Source: Mycobacterium asiaticum
GTDB lineage: Bacteria > Actinomycetota > Actinomycetes > Mycobacteriales > Mycobacteriaceae
DNA length: 64,000 bases
Direction of reading: 5' to 3'
NCBI RefSeq assembly: GCF_001668675.1
Contig: NZ_LZKQ01000189.1
Span: forward strand, 1 to 64,000
Under the pieces are notes generated by a model. It was not told the DNA's origin. It saw nothing but the letters and a program-made list of their open reading frames with translations, and searched no databases. Shown here piece by piece: positions 1 to 8,362 of the stretch (position 1 is its first letter; the number at the start of each line of letters is the position of its first letter). Made by a program: the position numbers and the translations under genes.

Positions 1-223
1 GCCGCCCAGGCCGCAATTCTGCAGCAGGCAGCCCTGGCCACCCACGCCCCATTCAACTTCGTCCTGTTCCCCGGCGGCCGACGACAACCCACTGCTGTTC
101 TTGGTTCAGCTGGGCGCGCTGATGCTGACGCCGGGCATTTTCGCCGGCCTGTTGGGCTTGGCCTCTACCCTGCTGGCCACCTACTGGGCGGTGCAGCTGT
201 TCAGCGCCGTCTTCAGCGGTTAG
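1..223 (+). pseudogene. Chimeric remnant: lipY C-terminal fragment joined to a hydrophobic tail
   Basis: Positions 1-77 are identical, in inverted orientation, to 317-393 inside lipY, and read as its segment AAQAAILQQ...FPGG. At base 78 the identity stops abruptly. A different frame (77-223) then encodes about 48 mostly hydrophobic residues, beginning ADDNPLLFLVQLGALM and ending in SAVFSG and a TAG stop. The lipase histidine is lost. The two halves are in different frames, so no continuous lipase product is made. The left part runs off the window. I do not recognise the hydrophobic tail; it could be the end of an unrelated membrane gene. Confidence 0.6.
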
Positions 224-234
224 CAACGCGTCGA

Positions 235-1401
235 TCAGGCAGCGATGCCGAGTTCGTGGTTGATCTGTGGCCAGTACGGTAGCCCGAACGGAGTCAGCAG
301 CACCCAGTCGTGAATCCCGCCGGGGAACAGGACGAAGTTGAATGGGGCGTGGGTGGCCAGGGCTGCCTGCTGCAGAATTGCGGCCTGGGCGGCGAGGGGA
401 TCGAACGAGCCGGAGTAGACATACGTCGGCGGCAGTCCGGTCAGCGATCCATACAGCGGACTGACCTGATAGTTGGTTATTGGAAGACCACCCGCCCAAA
501 CGCTGCCAATCCCCCGGGTCCCGACGTCTAGCCACGGGGAGATCAACACCATGGACGACGGGACGGTTGCGGCCGGATCAAACTGCAGCATGTGCTGCAC
601 CGCCGCCAACGCGAGGTTGCCGCCCGCCGAGTCCCCGGTCACGCTGACGTTGGCCGCTCCGTATTCCATGATTCGCGACGAGATCAGCCCGGCGATTTTC
701 GGAACCACCGTCGGTGCGGTGCCACCTTCTTGCAGCAGGGGGTAGATCGGCACCTCGAAGGTCGCGCCGGTCATGTAGGACGTCACGGAGTAGTTGAGCC
801 AGTGGAAGATTGACGGCGGGAAAATGAATGCGCCGCCGTGGATGGCGACCACGTGTTCGCCGGTGGGATTGGCGGGAATGATCCGAACGACGCTCATCCC
901 GTCGTACGTCGTGTGCTGAACCGTCTGTCCCAGAAGCAGATTCAACAACGGCGGCGGCGAATTGCCGGCGAGCCACGACAGCGGCGGGATGTCGCTGGCA
1001 ACCAGGGCCAGGAACGGAGACTGTGGCGAGGACAGCAGGTATTCGAACCCGGCGCCCACTGCCCTGGGTAGCTGCTGAACACTGAGCACCAGGTTTTCCA
1101 GCGTCGCCAACGGCGCGGCGCTGACCGCCTCGGCGGAGGCATACGCACTGGTGGCGCTGGTCAATGCCTGCGCAAACCGCTCGTTGAAGGCCATCGTTTG
1201 CGCGCTGAGAGCCTGATAACCGCGGCCGTGAGCGGAGAACAATGCGGCGATCGCCGCCGACACCTCGTCCTCGGCCGCGGCCAATACCTCGGTGGTGGCA
1301 TTGGCAACACCCTGGTTCGCGGTGGCTATTGCCGAACCGATCGAGGCTACGTCCGTAGCCGCAGCGGACATCACCTCTGGTAACGCAAGCACATACGACA
1401 A
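235..1401 (-). CDS. lipY: PE-family triacylglycerol lipase LipY
   Basis: This 388-residue protein has an N-terminal PE domain (about 1-95), with the type VII secretion motif YASAE at 87-91, and a C-terminal hormone-sensitive-lipase-type alpha/beta hydrolase. The oxyanion motif HGG is at 188-190, the nucleophile in GDSAGG at 256-261 (S258), and acid and base are probably D334 and H364. The family hydrolyses stored or host triacylglycerol and is exported by ESX-5. It is about 50 residues shorter than M. tuberculosis LipY, mostly in the linker between domains. The start codon is TTG preceded by GGGAG. The decayed paralogue at 21.5 kb keeps the same upstream sequence and begins GTG-TCG-TAT, which supports this start. 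Confidence 0.9.
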   Translation of the reverse strand: MSYVLALPEVMSAAATDVASIGSAIATANQGVANATTEVLAAAEDEVSAAIAALFSAHGRGYQALSAQTMAFNERFAQALTSATSAYASAEAVSAAPLATLENLVLSVQQLPRAVGAGFEYLLSSPQSPFLALVASDIPPLSWLAGNSPPPLLNLLLGQTVQHTTYDGMSVVRIIPANPTGEHVVAIHGGAFIFPPSIFHWLNYSVTSYMTGATFEVPIYPLLQEGGTAPTVVPKIAGLISSRIMEYGAANVSVTGDSAGGNLALAAVQHMLQFDPAATVPSSMVLISPWLDVGTRGIGSVWAGGLPITNYQVSPLYGSLTGLPPTYVYSGSFDPLAAQAAILQQAALATHAPFNFVLFPGGIHDWVLLTPFGLPYWPQINHELGIAA

Positions 1402-1509
1402 CGAACCGCTCCCGAACTCAGGGCAATTCGCATTGCCCGGTTAAACCGATCGTCGGTACCGGAGCATATGCCGACGAAAAGGTGTCGCGTGGGAGCTTGA
1501 CCGAATTGC

Positions 1510-2091
1510 TCAACGCCTTTTCGGGATGAATCGATCGATGAGTATTTCGAGTCTCTCTCGGTCGTGATCGGGACGTAGTCGGCCCGACCGGCCGAGGGTG
1601 ACTAGTCCGTGCAGCGCGGCCCAGAAGACCTCGGTGAGCGTGTCGGCATCCCTCTCGTCGGCGACCAGGGCGACCGCGTCGCGCAATTCGTCGAAGGCCG
1701 CCGTCAGCTGGTTTGGTGTGTCCTCGGCACCGAAGCGCAAGCCGGTCGCGCGGATGAACATCGCGTCGTAGACCGCCGGGTTCTCTGCGGCGAAGTCGAG
1801 ATAGGCATGCGCAATGCCGATCAGGACGTCAGGCCCGGCGCCGGAGTCGGGGCGGGCGACCCGCATCGCCTCGGCGAGCTCACCAAATCCATCGACGGCG
1901 ATGGCCTCAGCGATCTTCTCCATGCCCGCGAAGTGCTTGTACAGCACGGGCTGGCTGTACTCGATCTCCGTTGACAGTCGACGCGTGGTCACCGCGTCCC
2001 AGCCCTCGGCCTCGGCGAGCTTACGTGCGGTGGTGACGATCAGCTGTCTGCGGGCGGCCCGCTCCCGCTCCACACGATCACTGATGGCCAT
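1510..2091 (-). CDS. TetR/AcrR-family transcriptional regulator
   Basis: This 193-residue protein has an N-terminal TetR helix-turn-helix (residues about 10-60, with TTRRLSTEIEYSQPVLYKHF as the recognition region) and a C-terminal ligand domain of the TetR_C_13/WHG kind. It is divergent from the small three-gene operon starting at 2193. The 101-bp gap between them carries three copies of a TAGC-N3-GC/GATA motif, so it probably represses both itself and that operon. The ligand is unknown. Confidence 0.85.
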   Translation of the reverse strand: MAISDRVERERAARRQLIVTTARKLAEAEGWDAVTTRRLSTEIEYSQPVLYKHFAGMEKIAEAIAVDGFGELAEAMRVARPDSGAGPDVLIGIAHAYLDFAAENPAVYDAMFIRATGLRFGAEDTPNQLTAAFDELRDAVALVADERDADTLTEVFWAALHGLVTLGRSGRLRPDHDRERLEILIDRFIPKRR

Positions 2092-2101
2092 GGCTGAAGT
2101 T

Positions 2102-2164
2102 TAGCACCGATAGCAGGAATAGCACCGCTATTGACGAGGTTGACTCGAGGGGTTAGCGTTGCTA
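2102..2164. promoter_or_regulatory. Cluster of three TAGCNNNGCTA operator-like sites
   Basis: The perfect inverted repeat TAGCNNNGCTA occurs at 2120-2130 (inside the 15-bp palindrome AATAGCACCGCTATT, 2118-2132) and at 2154-2164. A near copy, TAGCACCGATA, is at 2102-2112. They lie between the TetR gene and the divergent operon, which is the usual place for TetR operators. That this TetR binds them is inferred. Confidence 0.55.
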
Positions 2165-2192
2165 GCAGCTGTCGATGGAGAGGAACGAAGAG

Positions 2193-2666
2193 ATGAACCC
2201 AGAAATCACACAAGCCGCCGCGCTGGTCGCGGCGCTCGGCACCGCCGTGGTCTACGGCACCGATGTGTTCTGCGCGATCGTGTTGCGACCCGCCCTGGCG
2301 GCGGTCGACGACCGCGCCCTCGTCGGGGTCATGGGCGCCGTGCACCGATACGGAGACCGGCGGATGCCGGTGCCCGGGGTGCTCGGGGTCCTTGGGGCCG
2401 CGACGACCGTCGTGCTGGCCATCGTCTCCGCACAGTGGGCACCGGCGATCGCCGCCGGCGCCGCGCTGGTCCTCATGCTGGCGTGGCTCGTGCTCTACAC
2501 GCGGGTGAGCGCACCGATCAATCGAGATCTCACGGCCGCCGCCGATACCGGGCAGACGCTGACTAATGGGCGCGCGCTGCAGGCGAACTGGGATCGCATC
2601 ATCGGCGCTCGCGCGACGCTGCAAGGCCTGGCGCTGGCAGCTCTCTGCGTGGCTCTGGCGATCTGA
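2193..2666 (+). CDS. DUF1772-like (anthrone oxygenase family) membrane protein
   Basis: 157 residues with four predicted membrane helices (about 6-26, 55-75, 80-103, 135-155). The pattern resembles the DUF1772/anthrone-oxygenase-like family: a charged GTDVFCAIVLRPAL after helix 1, a polar TRVSAPINRDL stretch, and NWDRIIGARATLQ near the end. The ATG at 2193 is chosen over an upstream in-frame ATG at 2175 because AGGAACGAAGAG precedes it. It is the first gene of a three-gene operon facing the TetR gene. No biochemical role can be given. Confidence 0.7.
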   Translation: MNPEITQAAALVAALGTAVVYGTDVFCAIVLRPALAAVDDRALVGVMGAVHRYGDRRMPVPGVLGVLGAATTVVLAIVSAQWAPAIAAGAALVLMLAWLVLYTRVSAPINRDLTAAADTGQTLTNGRALQANWDRIIGARATLQGLALAALCVALAI

Positions 2667-2675
2667 GGCATTTTC

Positions 2676-2993
2676 ATGCTTCAACTCAGGATCTACACGC
2701 TGCGATCACCAGAAGCCCTGCGGCAGTACGCAACCGTTCATTGGGCCCGGCACCTGGCAACCTTTGAGATTTTCGGCGTGACCACCCACGGCGTGTGGAC
2801 GGAACGAAGCGGCGGCGCGAACCGCCTCGTCGCGCTGATCCGCTACCCGTCCGGCGCCGACCCCGACGAGGTAACGCGGGAGTGCATGAGCAGCCCCGAA
2901 TTCGCCTCCGACATGGCTGGTTTCGATCCGGAAGAAATTATCGATGTTCAGTCCCTGCCGCTCGACCCGACAACCTTCTCACCGATGCGCTGA
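2676..2993 (+). CDS. NIPSNAP-family protein
   Basis: 105 residues with the NIPSNAP dimeric alpha/beta barrel pattern: LRIYTLRSPEALRQYATVHW at the start, a central GVWTERSGGANRLVALIRYP and a C-terminal SPEFASDM...EIIDVQSLPL. It starts 9 bp after the previous gene. Members are small soluble proteins often found near oxidoreductase or membrane genes, and their function is unclear. It is probably co-expressed with its neighbours under the TetR at 1510-2091. Confidence 0.75.
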   Translation: MLQLRIYTLRSPEALRQYATVHWARHLATFEIFGVTTHGVWTERSGGANRLVALIRYPSGADPDEVTRECMSSPEFASDMAGFDPEEIIDVQSLPLDPTTFSPMR

Positions 2994-3012
2994 CGACCTA
3001 GGAGTGCTCACC

Positions 3013-3387
3013 ATGACCATCACCGCCTACACGCTCGCCGGCCTGATAGCGGCGGCCATCGTCTTCATCGGCGCCCGATTCGTTGTCGCGCCGCGCGTTG
3101 CCGCCGCCGGTTACGGCGTCCTCCCGGACCTCAGCCGACCCGGCGTCCGCGCGTACCTGAGCGTCAAGGGCGTCCGCGACATCGCGTCGGGACTTTTCCT
3201 CGTCGTCCTGATGGTTGCGGGCGCGACCCACCTGCTCGGCTGGATCATATTGGCCGCCACCATTATTCCGCTTGCCGACACAGCCATCGTGCTCAGCAAC
3301 GAGGGCTCGAAAGCGGTCGCCTGGGGAATTCACGGGTCGACCGCCGCCGTCATGCTCGTGACTTCGGCGCTGCTCCTTATCGCTTGA
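3013..3387 (+). CDS. DUF4267-like small membrane protein
   Basis: 124 residues, four hydrophobic helices, with the conserved FVVAPRVAAAGYGV...YLSVKGVRDIASG pattern of DUF4267 proteins. The ATG at 3013 follows GGAGTGCTCACC, 19 bp after the NIPSNAP gene. It is the last gene of the TetR-associated operon. The role is unknown; a small-molecule or lipophilic substrate is possible given the TetR context. Confidence 0.65.
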   Translation: MTITAYTLAGLIAAAIVFIGARFVVAPRVAAAGYGVLPDLSRPGVRAYLSVKGVRDIASGLFLVVLMVAGATHLLGWIILAATIIPLADTAIVLSNEGSKAVAWGIHGSTAAVMLVTSALLLIA

Positions 3388-3437
3388 AGCGATAGCGATT
3401 AGCATCGGCACAGATCAAGCAATGGGCTGGGGGTCCG

Positions 3438-6059
3438 ATGGCAGATCGAGCGGTACTCGAACTCCGCATTCACGGCATAAACAACACCACTCCAGAAAGC
3501 ATGCTCGACCTGCCGGGCGAAGACGTCGAGAAGTTCGCCGGCGACGCGCTGGGCAGCTTCTGGCGCCCGAAATCACCTGGGGCGAACGCACCGACGCAAC
3601 TCGAGGCCTACAGCTGGGGCGGTATGGCCCGCAGCTCGGTCGGTGGCGCCATGGGAATCGGCCGGATCGTGGGAGCGATCGCGAGAATCGGTTGGGCCCT
3701 GCTCATCCCGTTCGGCCTGGTGAACGTTGCGTACTGGTCGAGGAAATTCGACGACGGCCCCGAACCCGACCAACGGCCGGGGCGCGACGGTTGGCGGCAC
3801 GGCCGCGGCGCGGCGTCACTGCGCATCGCCGGACTGATGCTGACACTGCTGCTCGCCGTGTCGGCAACGACCATCGCGCTCGATCTGATCGGAGTGCAGT
3901 GCTACGCAAGCGATTCCACTAGACTGTGCACGAACTTGCCGTCGCAACTCGACTTTCTGGGCAACCTGACGCAGAGCCGTCGCCTGGCGGTTTTGAGCGT
4001 GGTGCCCGTCCTGTTGATCCTCGGGCTGGCGATGCTGTCCGCGGTCACGCGGGTGCGCTACGAACAGCCCGACCCCTCAACTCCGGAGAATTCGCGCAAG
4101 AAACCCGAGGCGTCGGATGTGACGACGCCGAAGTGGCCCATCCTTTCCACCCAAGGTTTCTGGGCACACCGGGAAAGTACCAAGGTCACGTCGCGGATGC
4201 ATGTCGCCGCGACGGCCACATTGATCGCCACTGGCACGGCGTTTCACGTCGCCTTCGGCCGCGGTGAGTCGTGCGGGAGCCGAGACAGGTTTTTCAGTGC
4301 TGCGTGCCGACAAGAAGTCCTGCACGGTGACGGCACCGTCATCACCGAACTTGCGGTCGTCGCGATAGGCATCGCGGTCCTGGCGTTCACGTTTACCAGC
4401 GTCGGCCTGCGATCCGACTGCGCAGTGGATGTTCCGAGGCGATCATCGCGGCGCCGGGTGCTGGACTGGGGCCCTGTCGCGGCGGGCGCAGGATTATTTG
4501 CCGTGCAAGCGGCATTGCTGTGGCGTGACCAGCCCGACCCCAAGCCGCGGCAGCTGCTCGGTGTCGCGTTCACACCGACCTTGTTACTCGCTGCCCTGTT
4601 GGGTTTGGCGCTGGGTGCGCTGCTGTGGCGTCCAAGTGTCAAGACGGCCTGGGATGGACTTCCCACGGCGCTGGGACTCGGCTTCGCGACCCTGGTTGTT
4701 ATCTCGGGATATGCCAACAATATTCGGTGGTGGTTCCCGGTATGGCTGGGGGCGGCCGCTGTCGTGCTGGGTGTCCTGCTGGTGGTACGGCGCAGGGTGG
4801 CCGAGAAGTGCAAGCATGAAGCGTGGAACGGCGGCGGGCCGGGCGTGCTGCTGCTGACGGCGGCGGCCTTCGCCATGCTGCTGTCGAGCGCAGTGGTGAC
4901 GGCCGCCGGTGACTGGCTCAACGGCAACAACTCCGCGAGCAAATTGGCCGACGGTGTATCAGGTTCCGTGCCTGACCTTCAAGTGCCCCTGCCCTACGTG
5001 TGGGCCGGTGCATCGGTGATACCGGTGATCATTGGGATGTTCGCCGTCGGCACATACGCGTTCGCCAGATCGTGGCGCGGGCGCAAAGCGCTCGATGGCG
5101 GGCAACCGATGACGGCCAATGCGGCCGGGTTTGCAGCGTTCGCGCAACGCGCGGAGAAGTTCGTCGCAGCCCTGGCCGCCTTGAGCGCGGTCGCGATGGC
5201 AGTGACTCTGGTCGCGTCGGTTCGAGCGTTCACTCCGAGGGGCTTCGGATCGTGGTGGTTGGCCGCGGTTCTTGACCGGTTGCTGTCGATCGGCATGTGG
5301 GCACTCGCGGGGACGGGCGTCTTGGTGATCGGCCTTGCCGTCGGTGGCACCGCGGTGGGCGGCCGACCACTGGGCCTGGTCTGGGACCTGATCTGTTTTC
5401 TGCCCCGCACGGGGCATCCCCTCGCTCCACCCTGCTACGCGGAACGAGTGGTCCCCGAGCTTGCGGCCCGCTGTGCGGACTGGTTCGCGCAGGAGCCGGG
5501 CAGAAGGGCCATCCTTTCCGCGCACAGCCTGGGTTCCGTGCTCGCGGTCGCGGTAATCCTGTCGCCGCGGCTCGACGATCACCGCGACCGGGTGGCCTTG
5601 CTGTCGTACGGCAGCCAGCTGCGCACCTACTTTGGCCGGATATTCCCAGAACTGTTGGGGCCGAGGGTGCTTGGCTGTCCCCCTTGCCTTGCTGCCGACT
5701 TGCGAACGCCCGATCCGTGGGCCAGGGAACGGTCTGCGGAACACGGACCTGCGCCGGTGCCAGACCATCGTTCGGTCTACGGACACTTGGGGCCTGGGCC
5801 GCGGTGGCGCAGTCTCTGGCGCCGGACCGATTACCTTGGCTTCCCCGTCTGGGGCTACGCCGAAAAGGAGAATCCGATCGATCGAGTCGCCGCGCGGGTG
5901 GTCAAGGTCGGCTACCTCTACGAGATCCAAACCCACAGCGGCTATCCTCGTACCGAGCAATACCGAAGCGCCCTAACAGAACTCAGCGGGGTCGCCAATC
6001 AGCCTTCAGATCCGGCCGAGCCGGGCGCGGACCCTAACCCGGCTCCGGCACCTCAGTAA
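3438..6059 (+). CDS. Large polytopic membrane protein with split lipase-like motifs
   Basis: 873 residues. The N-terminus, LELRIHGINNTTPESML (about 7-23), looks like the first strand and oxyanion HG of a lipase. A long region (about 80-660) with roughly 10-12 membrane helices and several charged loops follows. The C-terminal cytosolic part carries RRAILSAHSLGSVLAV with a GxSxG-like nucleophile near residue 696 (AHSLG), then a sequence resembling the rest of an alpha/beta hydrolase. The last 40 residues are proline-rich. It stands alone, and its 3' end overlaps the convergent gene at 6034 by 26 bp. Hydrolase activity is inferred only. Confidence 0.6.
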   Translation: MADRAVLELRIHGINNTTPESMLDLPGEDVEKFAGDALGSFWRPKSPGANAPTQLEAYSWGGMARSSVGGAMGIGRIVGAIARIGWALLIPFGLVNVAYWSRKFDDGPEPDQRPGRDGWRHGRGAASLRIAGLMLTLLLAVSATTIALDLIGVQCYASDSTRLCTNLPSQLDFLGNLTQSRRLAVLSVVPVLLILGLAMLSAVTRVRYEQPDPSTPENSRKKPEASDVTTPKWPILSTQGFWAHRESTKVTSRMHVAATATLIATGTAFHVAFGRGESCGSRDRFFSAACRQEVLHGDGTVITELAVVAIGIAVLAFTFTSVGLRSDCAVDVPRRSSRRRVLDWGPVAAGAGLFAVQAALLWRDQPDPKPRQLLGVAFTPTLLLAALLGLALGALLWRPSVKTAWDGLPTALGLGFATLVVISGYANNIRWWFPVWLGAAAVVLGVLLVVRRRVAEKCKHEAWNGGGPGVLLLTAAAFAMLLSSAVVTAAGDWLNGNNSASKLADGVSGSVPDLQVPLPYVWAGASVIPVIIGMFAVGTYAFARSWRGRKALDGGQPMTANAAGFAAFAQRAEKFVAALAALSAVAMAVTLVASVRAFTPRGFGSWWLAAVLDRLLSIGMWALAGTGVLVIGLAVGGTAVGGRPLGLVWDLICFLPRTGHPLAPPCYAERVVPELAARCADWFAQEPGRRAILSAHSLGSVLAVAVILSPRLDDHRDRVALLSYGSQLRTYFGRIFPELLGPRVLGCPPCLAADLRTPDPWARERSAEHGPAPVPDHRSVYGHLGPGPRWRSLWRRTDYLGFPVWGYAEKENPIDRVAARVVKVGYLYEIQTHSGYPRTEQYRSALTELSGVANQPSDPAEPGADPNPAPAPQ

Positions 6060-6321
6060 GCCACCGTTTCCGGCGTTCCACCTCGCTCTGCTCCCACCAT
6101 GGGGGCGTGCCGCGTTCGCCCAACGCAACCTTCGCTGCGTGCACGCCCGCCCGGGCCATCGGCTCTTGCGGCGTTCCCTTGACGCGGCGCACTTCTCGAC
6201 GCCAGGCCATCAGAATCGTGACCAGCTCGGTCCGCCGGTCCTCGGGAATCAACGGATCGCTGGCACGCCACCTACGACCGTCGACGATGACGTAGCGGCC
6301 GTCGGGTGTCATCTCTGGCAC
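6034..6321 (-). CDS. Conserved hypothetical protein
   Basis: 95 residues, mostly soluble and charged, with the actinobacterial pattern [20 protein letters not shown] at the start and a tryptophan-rich C-terminal half ([15 protein letters not shown]). An in-frame ATG three codons downstream is an alternative start. It overlaps the end of the large membrane protein gene tail-to-tail. Homologues are sometimes labelled biopolymer-transporter (Tol)-like, but nothing in the sequence supports a transport role. Confidence 0.6.
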   Translation of the reverse strand: MPEMTPDGRYVIVDGRRWRASDPLIPEDRRTELVTILMAWRREVRRVKGTPQEPMARAGVHAAKVALGERGTPPWWEQSEVERRKRWLTEVPEPG

Positions 6322-6494
6322 ACCTCGACCCTACGGCAGCCCCCGATACCTACCTAGAACCGTGGACCATGCTTGGGCATCTGGCCGGCCGAAACCGGCT
6401 CGGCCGCATGCGGTTAGGCGCTTCGGTGACCAACAGTGGGCGACGCGATCCACCAGTCACCGCGCAGCCCCCACCACGTCGAACCTCCTGAAGG

Positions 6495-6737
6495 CTATTG
6501 CCGATACTTCTTGTTGTCGTATCCCGAGCTATATGCCACCGCCACGTGCTGACCGGTGACATCCTCAATTACGACGGCGCCGAGAGGTTGAACCTCGTAA
6601 TAAGTGCGGACCAGGCCCTGGGCGTCCGGCGCCGTGGTGCACGGGCCGTTGGGACATTGCTTCTTTACCGGCCACACAACGAACGTGATCAGCAAGGCAG
6701 TCGCAACGACGATCAAAATAACCTTGAGGTGTTTCAC
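6495..6737 (-). CDS. Small membrane-anchored or exported protein
   Basis: 80 residues from a GTG at 6737 preceded by AGGAGAGCGCTCC; a longer frame upstream has no ribosome site. One N-terminal hydrophobic helix (KVILIVVATALLITFVVW) is followed by an outward-facing domain with a close cysteine pair (QCPNGPC), a tyrosine-rich core and VVIEDVTGQHVAVAYSSGYD. It resembles small mycobacterial exported proteins of unknown role. No operon partner is evident. Confidence 0.55.
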   Translation of the reverse strand: MKHLKVILIVVATALLITFVVWPVKKQCPNGPCTTAPDAQGLVRTYYEVQPLGAVVIEDVTGQHVAVAYSSGYDNKKYRQ

Positions 6738-6971
6738 GGAGCGCTCTCCTGTGGCACTGATCCACCAATTAACGCCGGTTGACAAACACAATGTCTTGGC
6801 ATGGTGATCCACCTCGCGGTTCAATTGCTCGACCCGGCCTGCTGATCGAATCTATCGGTTGCCGCGGGGAGTGTCACTCGTTTCGCCGAGGTGACGTCGC
6901 GCAATTTGCCACGAGAGAGACTTGCCGTCCAAACCGCGGTAAAATCCAGATCCCGTCGGAGGGAGACCGCC

Positions 6972-7868
6972 GTGAAGATGTCGCCATTCGACTACCACCG
7001 ACCGGACACGGTCGACGAGGCGGTCGCGCTCCTCGAAACCTACGGCGGGGACGGTAAAGTGCTCGCCGGCGGGCAGAGCCTCCTTCCGGTCCTGGCACTG
7101 CGGTTGACCCGTCTGGACCATCTCATCGACATCGGCAGAGTGCAGGGCTTGCAGTCGATCGAAATCGGCGACGGCGGCGCTGTCTCGGTCGGCGCGGCAG
7201 TAACCCATGCGCGCGTCGAGCGATCCGATGCCCTGGCCTCCGCGGCGCCGGCCGTCGTCGGGGCCATGCCGTACATCGGCCATCGGGCGATCCGGAGTCG
7301 GGGCACGGTGTGCGGGAGTCTGGCACATGCCGATCCATCGGCCGAACTCCCGGCGGTTGCCCTGGCGGTCGGCGCGGAGATGATCGTGCGAGGCCCGGCC
7401 GGGCAGCGGTCGGTCGATGCGACTGACTTTTTCGAGGGGTATCTGTCGTCCGCGCTGGCCGAGGACGAGTTGCTAACCGGAGTGCGATTCCCCGCCTGGC
7501 CACCACGCGCAGGATGGTCGGTGCTGGAGATCAGCAGGCGACACGGCGACTTTGCTTTGGTCGGGTTGGTAACAACGCTCGAGGTCGACGACGCCGGCTT
7601 GCTACGGCGACCGGCGTTGTCTTTCTTCGGGATAGCGAGCACGCCGGTGCGAGTCGCCGAGGCCGAGCAGCTGCTCGAAGGCAACCTGCCTGACTCGGCG
7701 CTGTTTGCGGAAGCGGCACGAGTGGTGTCCGGCGCGTTGCGGCCGCGCGCCGACGATCACGCGTCGTCGGAGTACCGGGCGCATGTTGCCGGGGTGCTCA
7801 CCCGGCGCGGGCTCGCCGAGGCCACGGAGCGCGCCGCGGCACGAACTACCGAGGGGGCAGGTGTGTGA
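6972..7868 (+). CDS. FAD-binding medium subunit of a xanthine-oxidase-family dehydrogenase
   Basis: 298 residues, CoxM/CutM type. The FAD-binding signature AGGQSLLP lies near residue 34. The second motif, usually T-I-G-G-S/N, is here GTVCGSLAHADPSAELP, so one glycine is replaced by cysteine. It passes electrons from the 2Fe-2S subunit to an acceptor. It starts with GTG (or ATG two codons on) after GGAGGGAGAC; a TAAAAT -10-like element is at 6940-6945. The stop overlaps the next start by one base, so M, S and L subunits form one operon. Confidence 0.88.
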   Translation: MKMSPFDYHRPDTVDEAVALLETYGGDGKVLAGGQSLLPVLALRLTRLDHLIDIGRVQGLQSIEIGDGGAVSVGAAVTHARVERSDALASAAPAVVGAMPYIGHRAIRSRGTVCGSLAHADPSAELPAVALAVGAEMIVRGPAGQRSVDATDFFEGYLSSALAEDELLTGVRFPAWPPRAGWSVLEISRRHGDFALVGLVTTLEVDDAGLLRRPALSFFGIASTPVRVAEAEQLLEGNLPDSALFAEAARVVSGALRPRADDHASSEYRAHVAGVLTRRGLAEATERAAARTTEGAGV

Positions 7869-8362
7869 TGCGCGAGATCACCCTGCGGGTCAACGGTCGC
7901 GATGAGCGTGCGGTGGTCGAGGGTCGCACGACTCTGGCCGAATTGCTTCGCGACAACCTCGGGCTCACCGGCACCCATCTCGCGTGTGAGCACGGTGTCT
8001 GCGGGGCGTGCACGGTCGCGGTCGACGGTCAGCCCGTCCGTTCCTGTCTGATGCTGGCGATGCAGGCCGAGGGGGCGGCCGTCGAGACCGTCGAATCACT
8101 CAGCGACGAGGACGGTTTGGGGCTCATTCAGCAGGCGATGTGGGAGCGCCACGCATTCCAGTGCGCCTTCTGCGCACCGGGATTCCTGATGACGGTGCGG
8201 TGTCTGCTGGCCGACAACCCGTCGCCGACGCCGGCGCAGATCAAGCAGGAGCTCTCCGGAAACCTCTGCCGTTGCACGGGATACGCCTCGATCCTCGACG
8301 GTGTGGCCGAAGCCGCGACCAAGTTGGCTTCCAGCGCAGGAGGTGGGAACGACCATGCGTGA
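7868..8362 (+). CDS. 2Fe-2S small subunit of a xanthine-oxidase-family dehydrogenase
   Basis: 164 residues, CoxS/CutS type. The plant-type 2Fe-2S cluster ligands are CEHGVCGACTV plus the downstream cysteine in RSCLM. The second, all-helical 2Fe-2S domain has CAFCAPGF and CRCTGY. It relays electrons from the molybdenum cofactor to FAD. The start overlaps the coxM-like stop, and the last 8 bp overlap the start of the large subunit. This is classic translational coupling. Confidence 0.92.
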   Translation: MREITLRVNGRDERAVVEGRTTLAELLRDNLGLTGTHLACEHGVCGACTVAVDGQPVRSCLMLAMQAEGAAVETVESLSDEDGLGLIQQAMWERHAFQCAFCAPGFLMTVRCLLADNPSPTPAQIKQELSGNLCRCTGYASILDGVAEAATKLASSAGGGNDHA

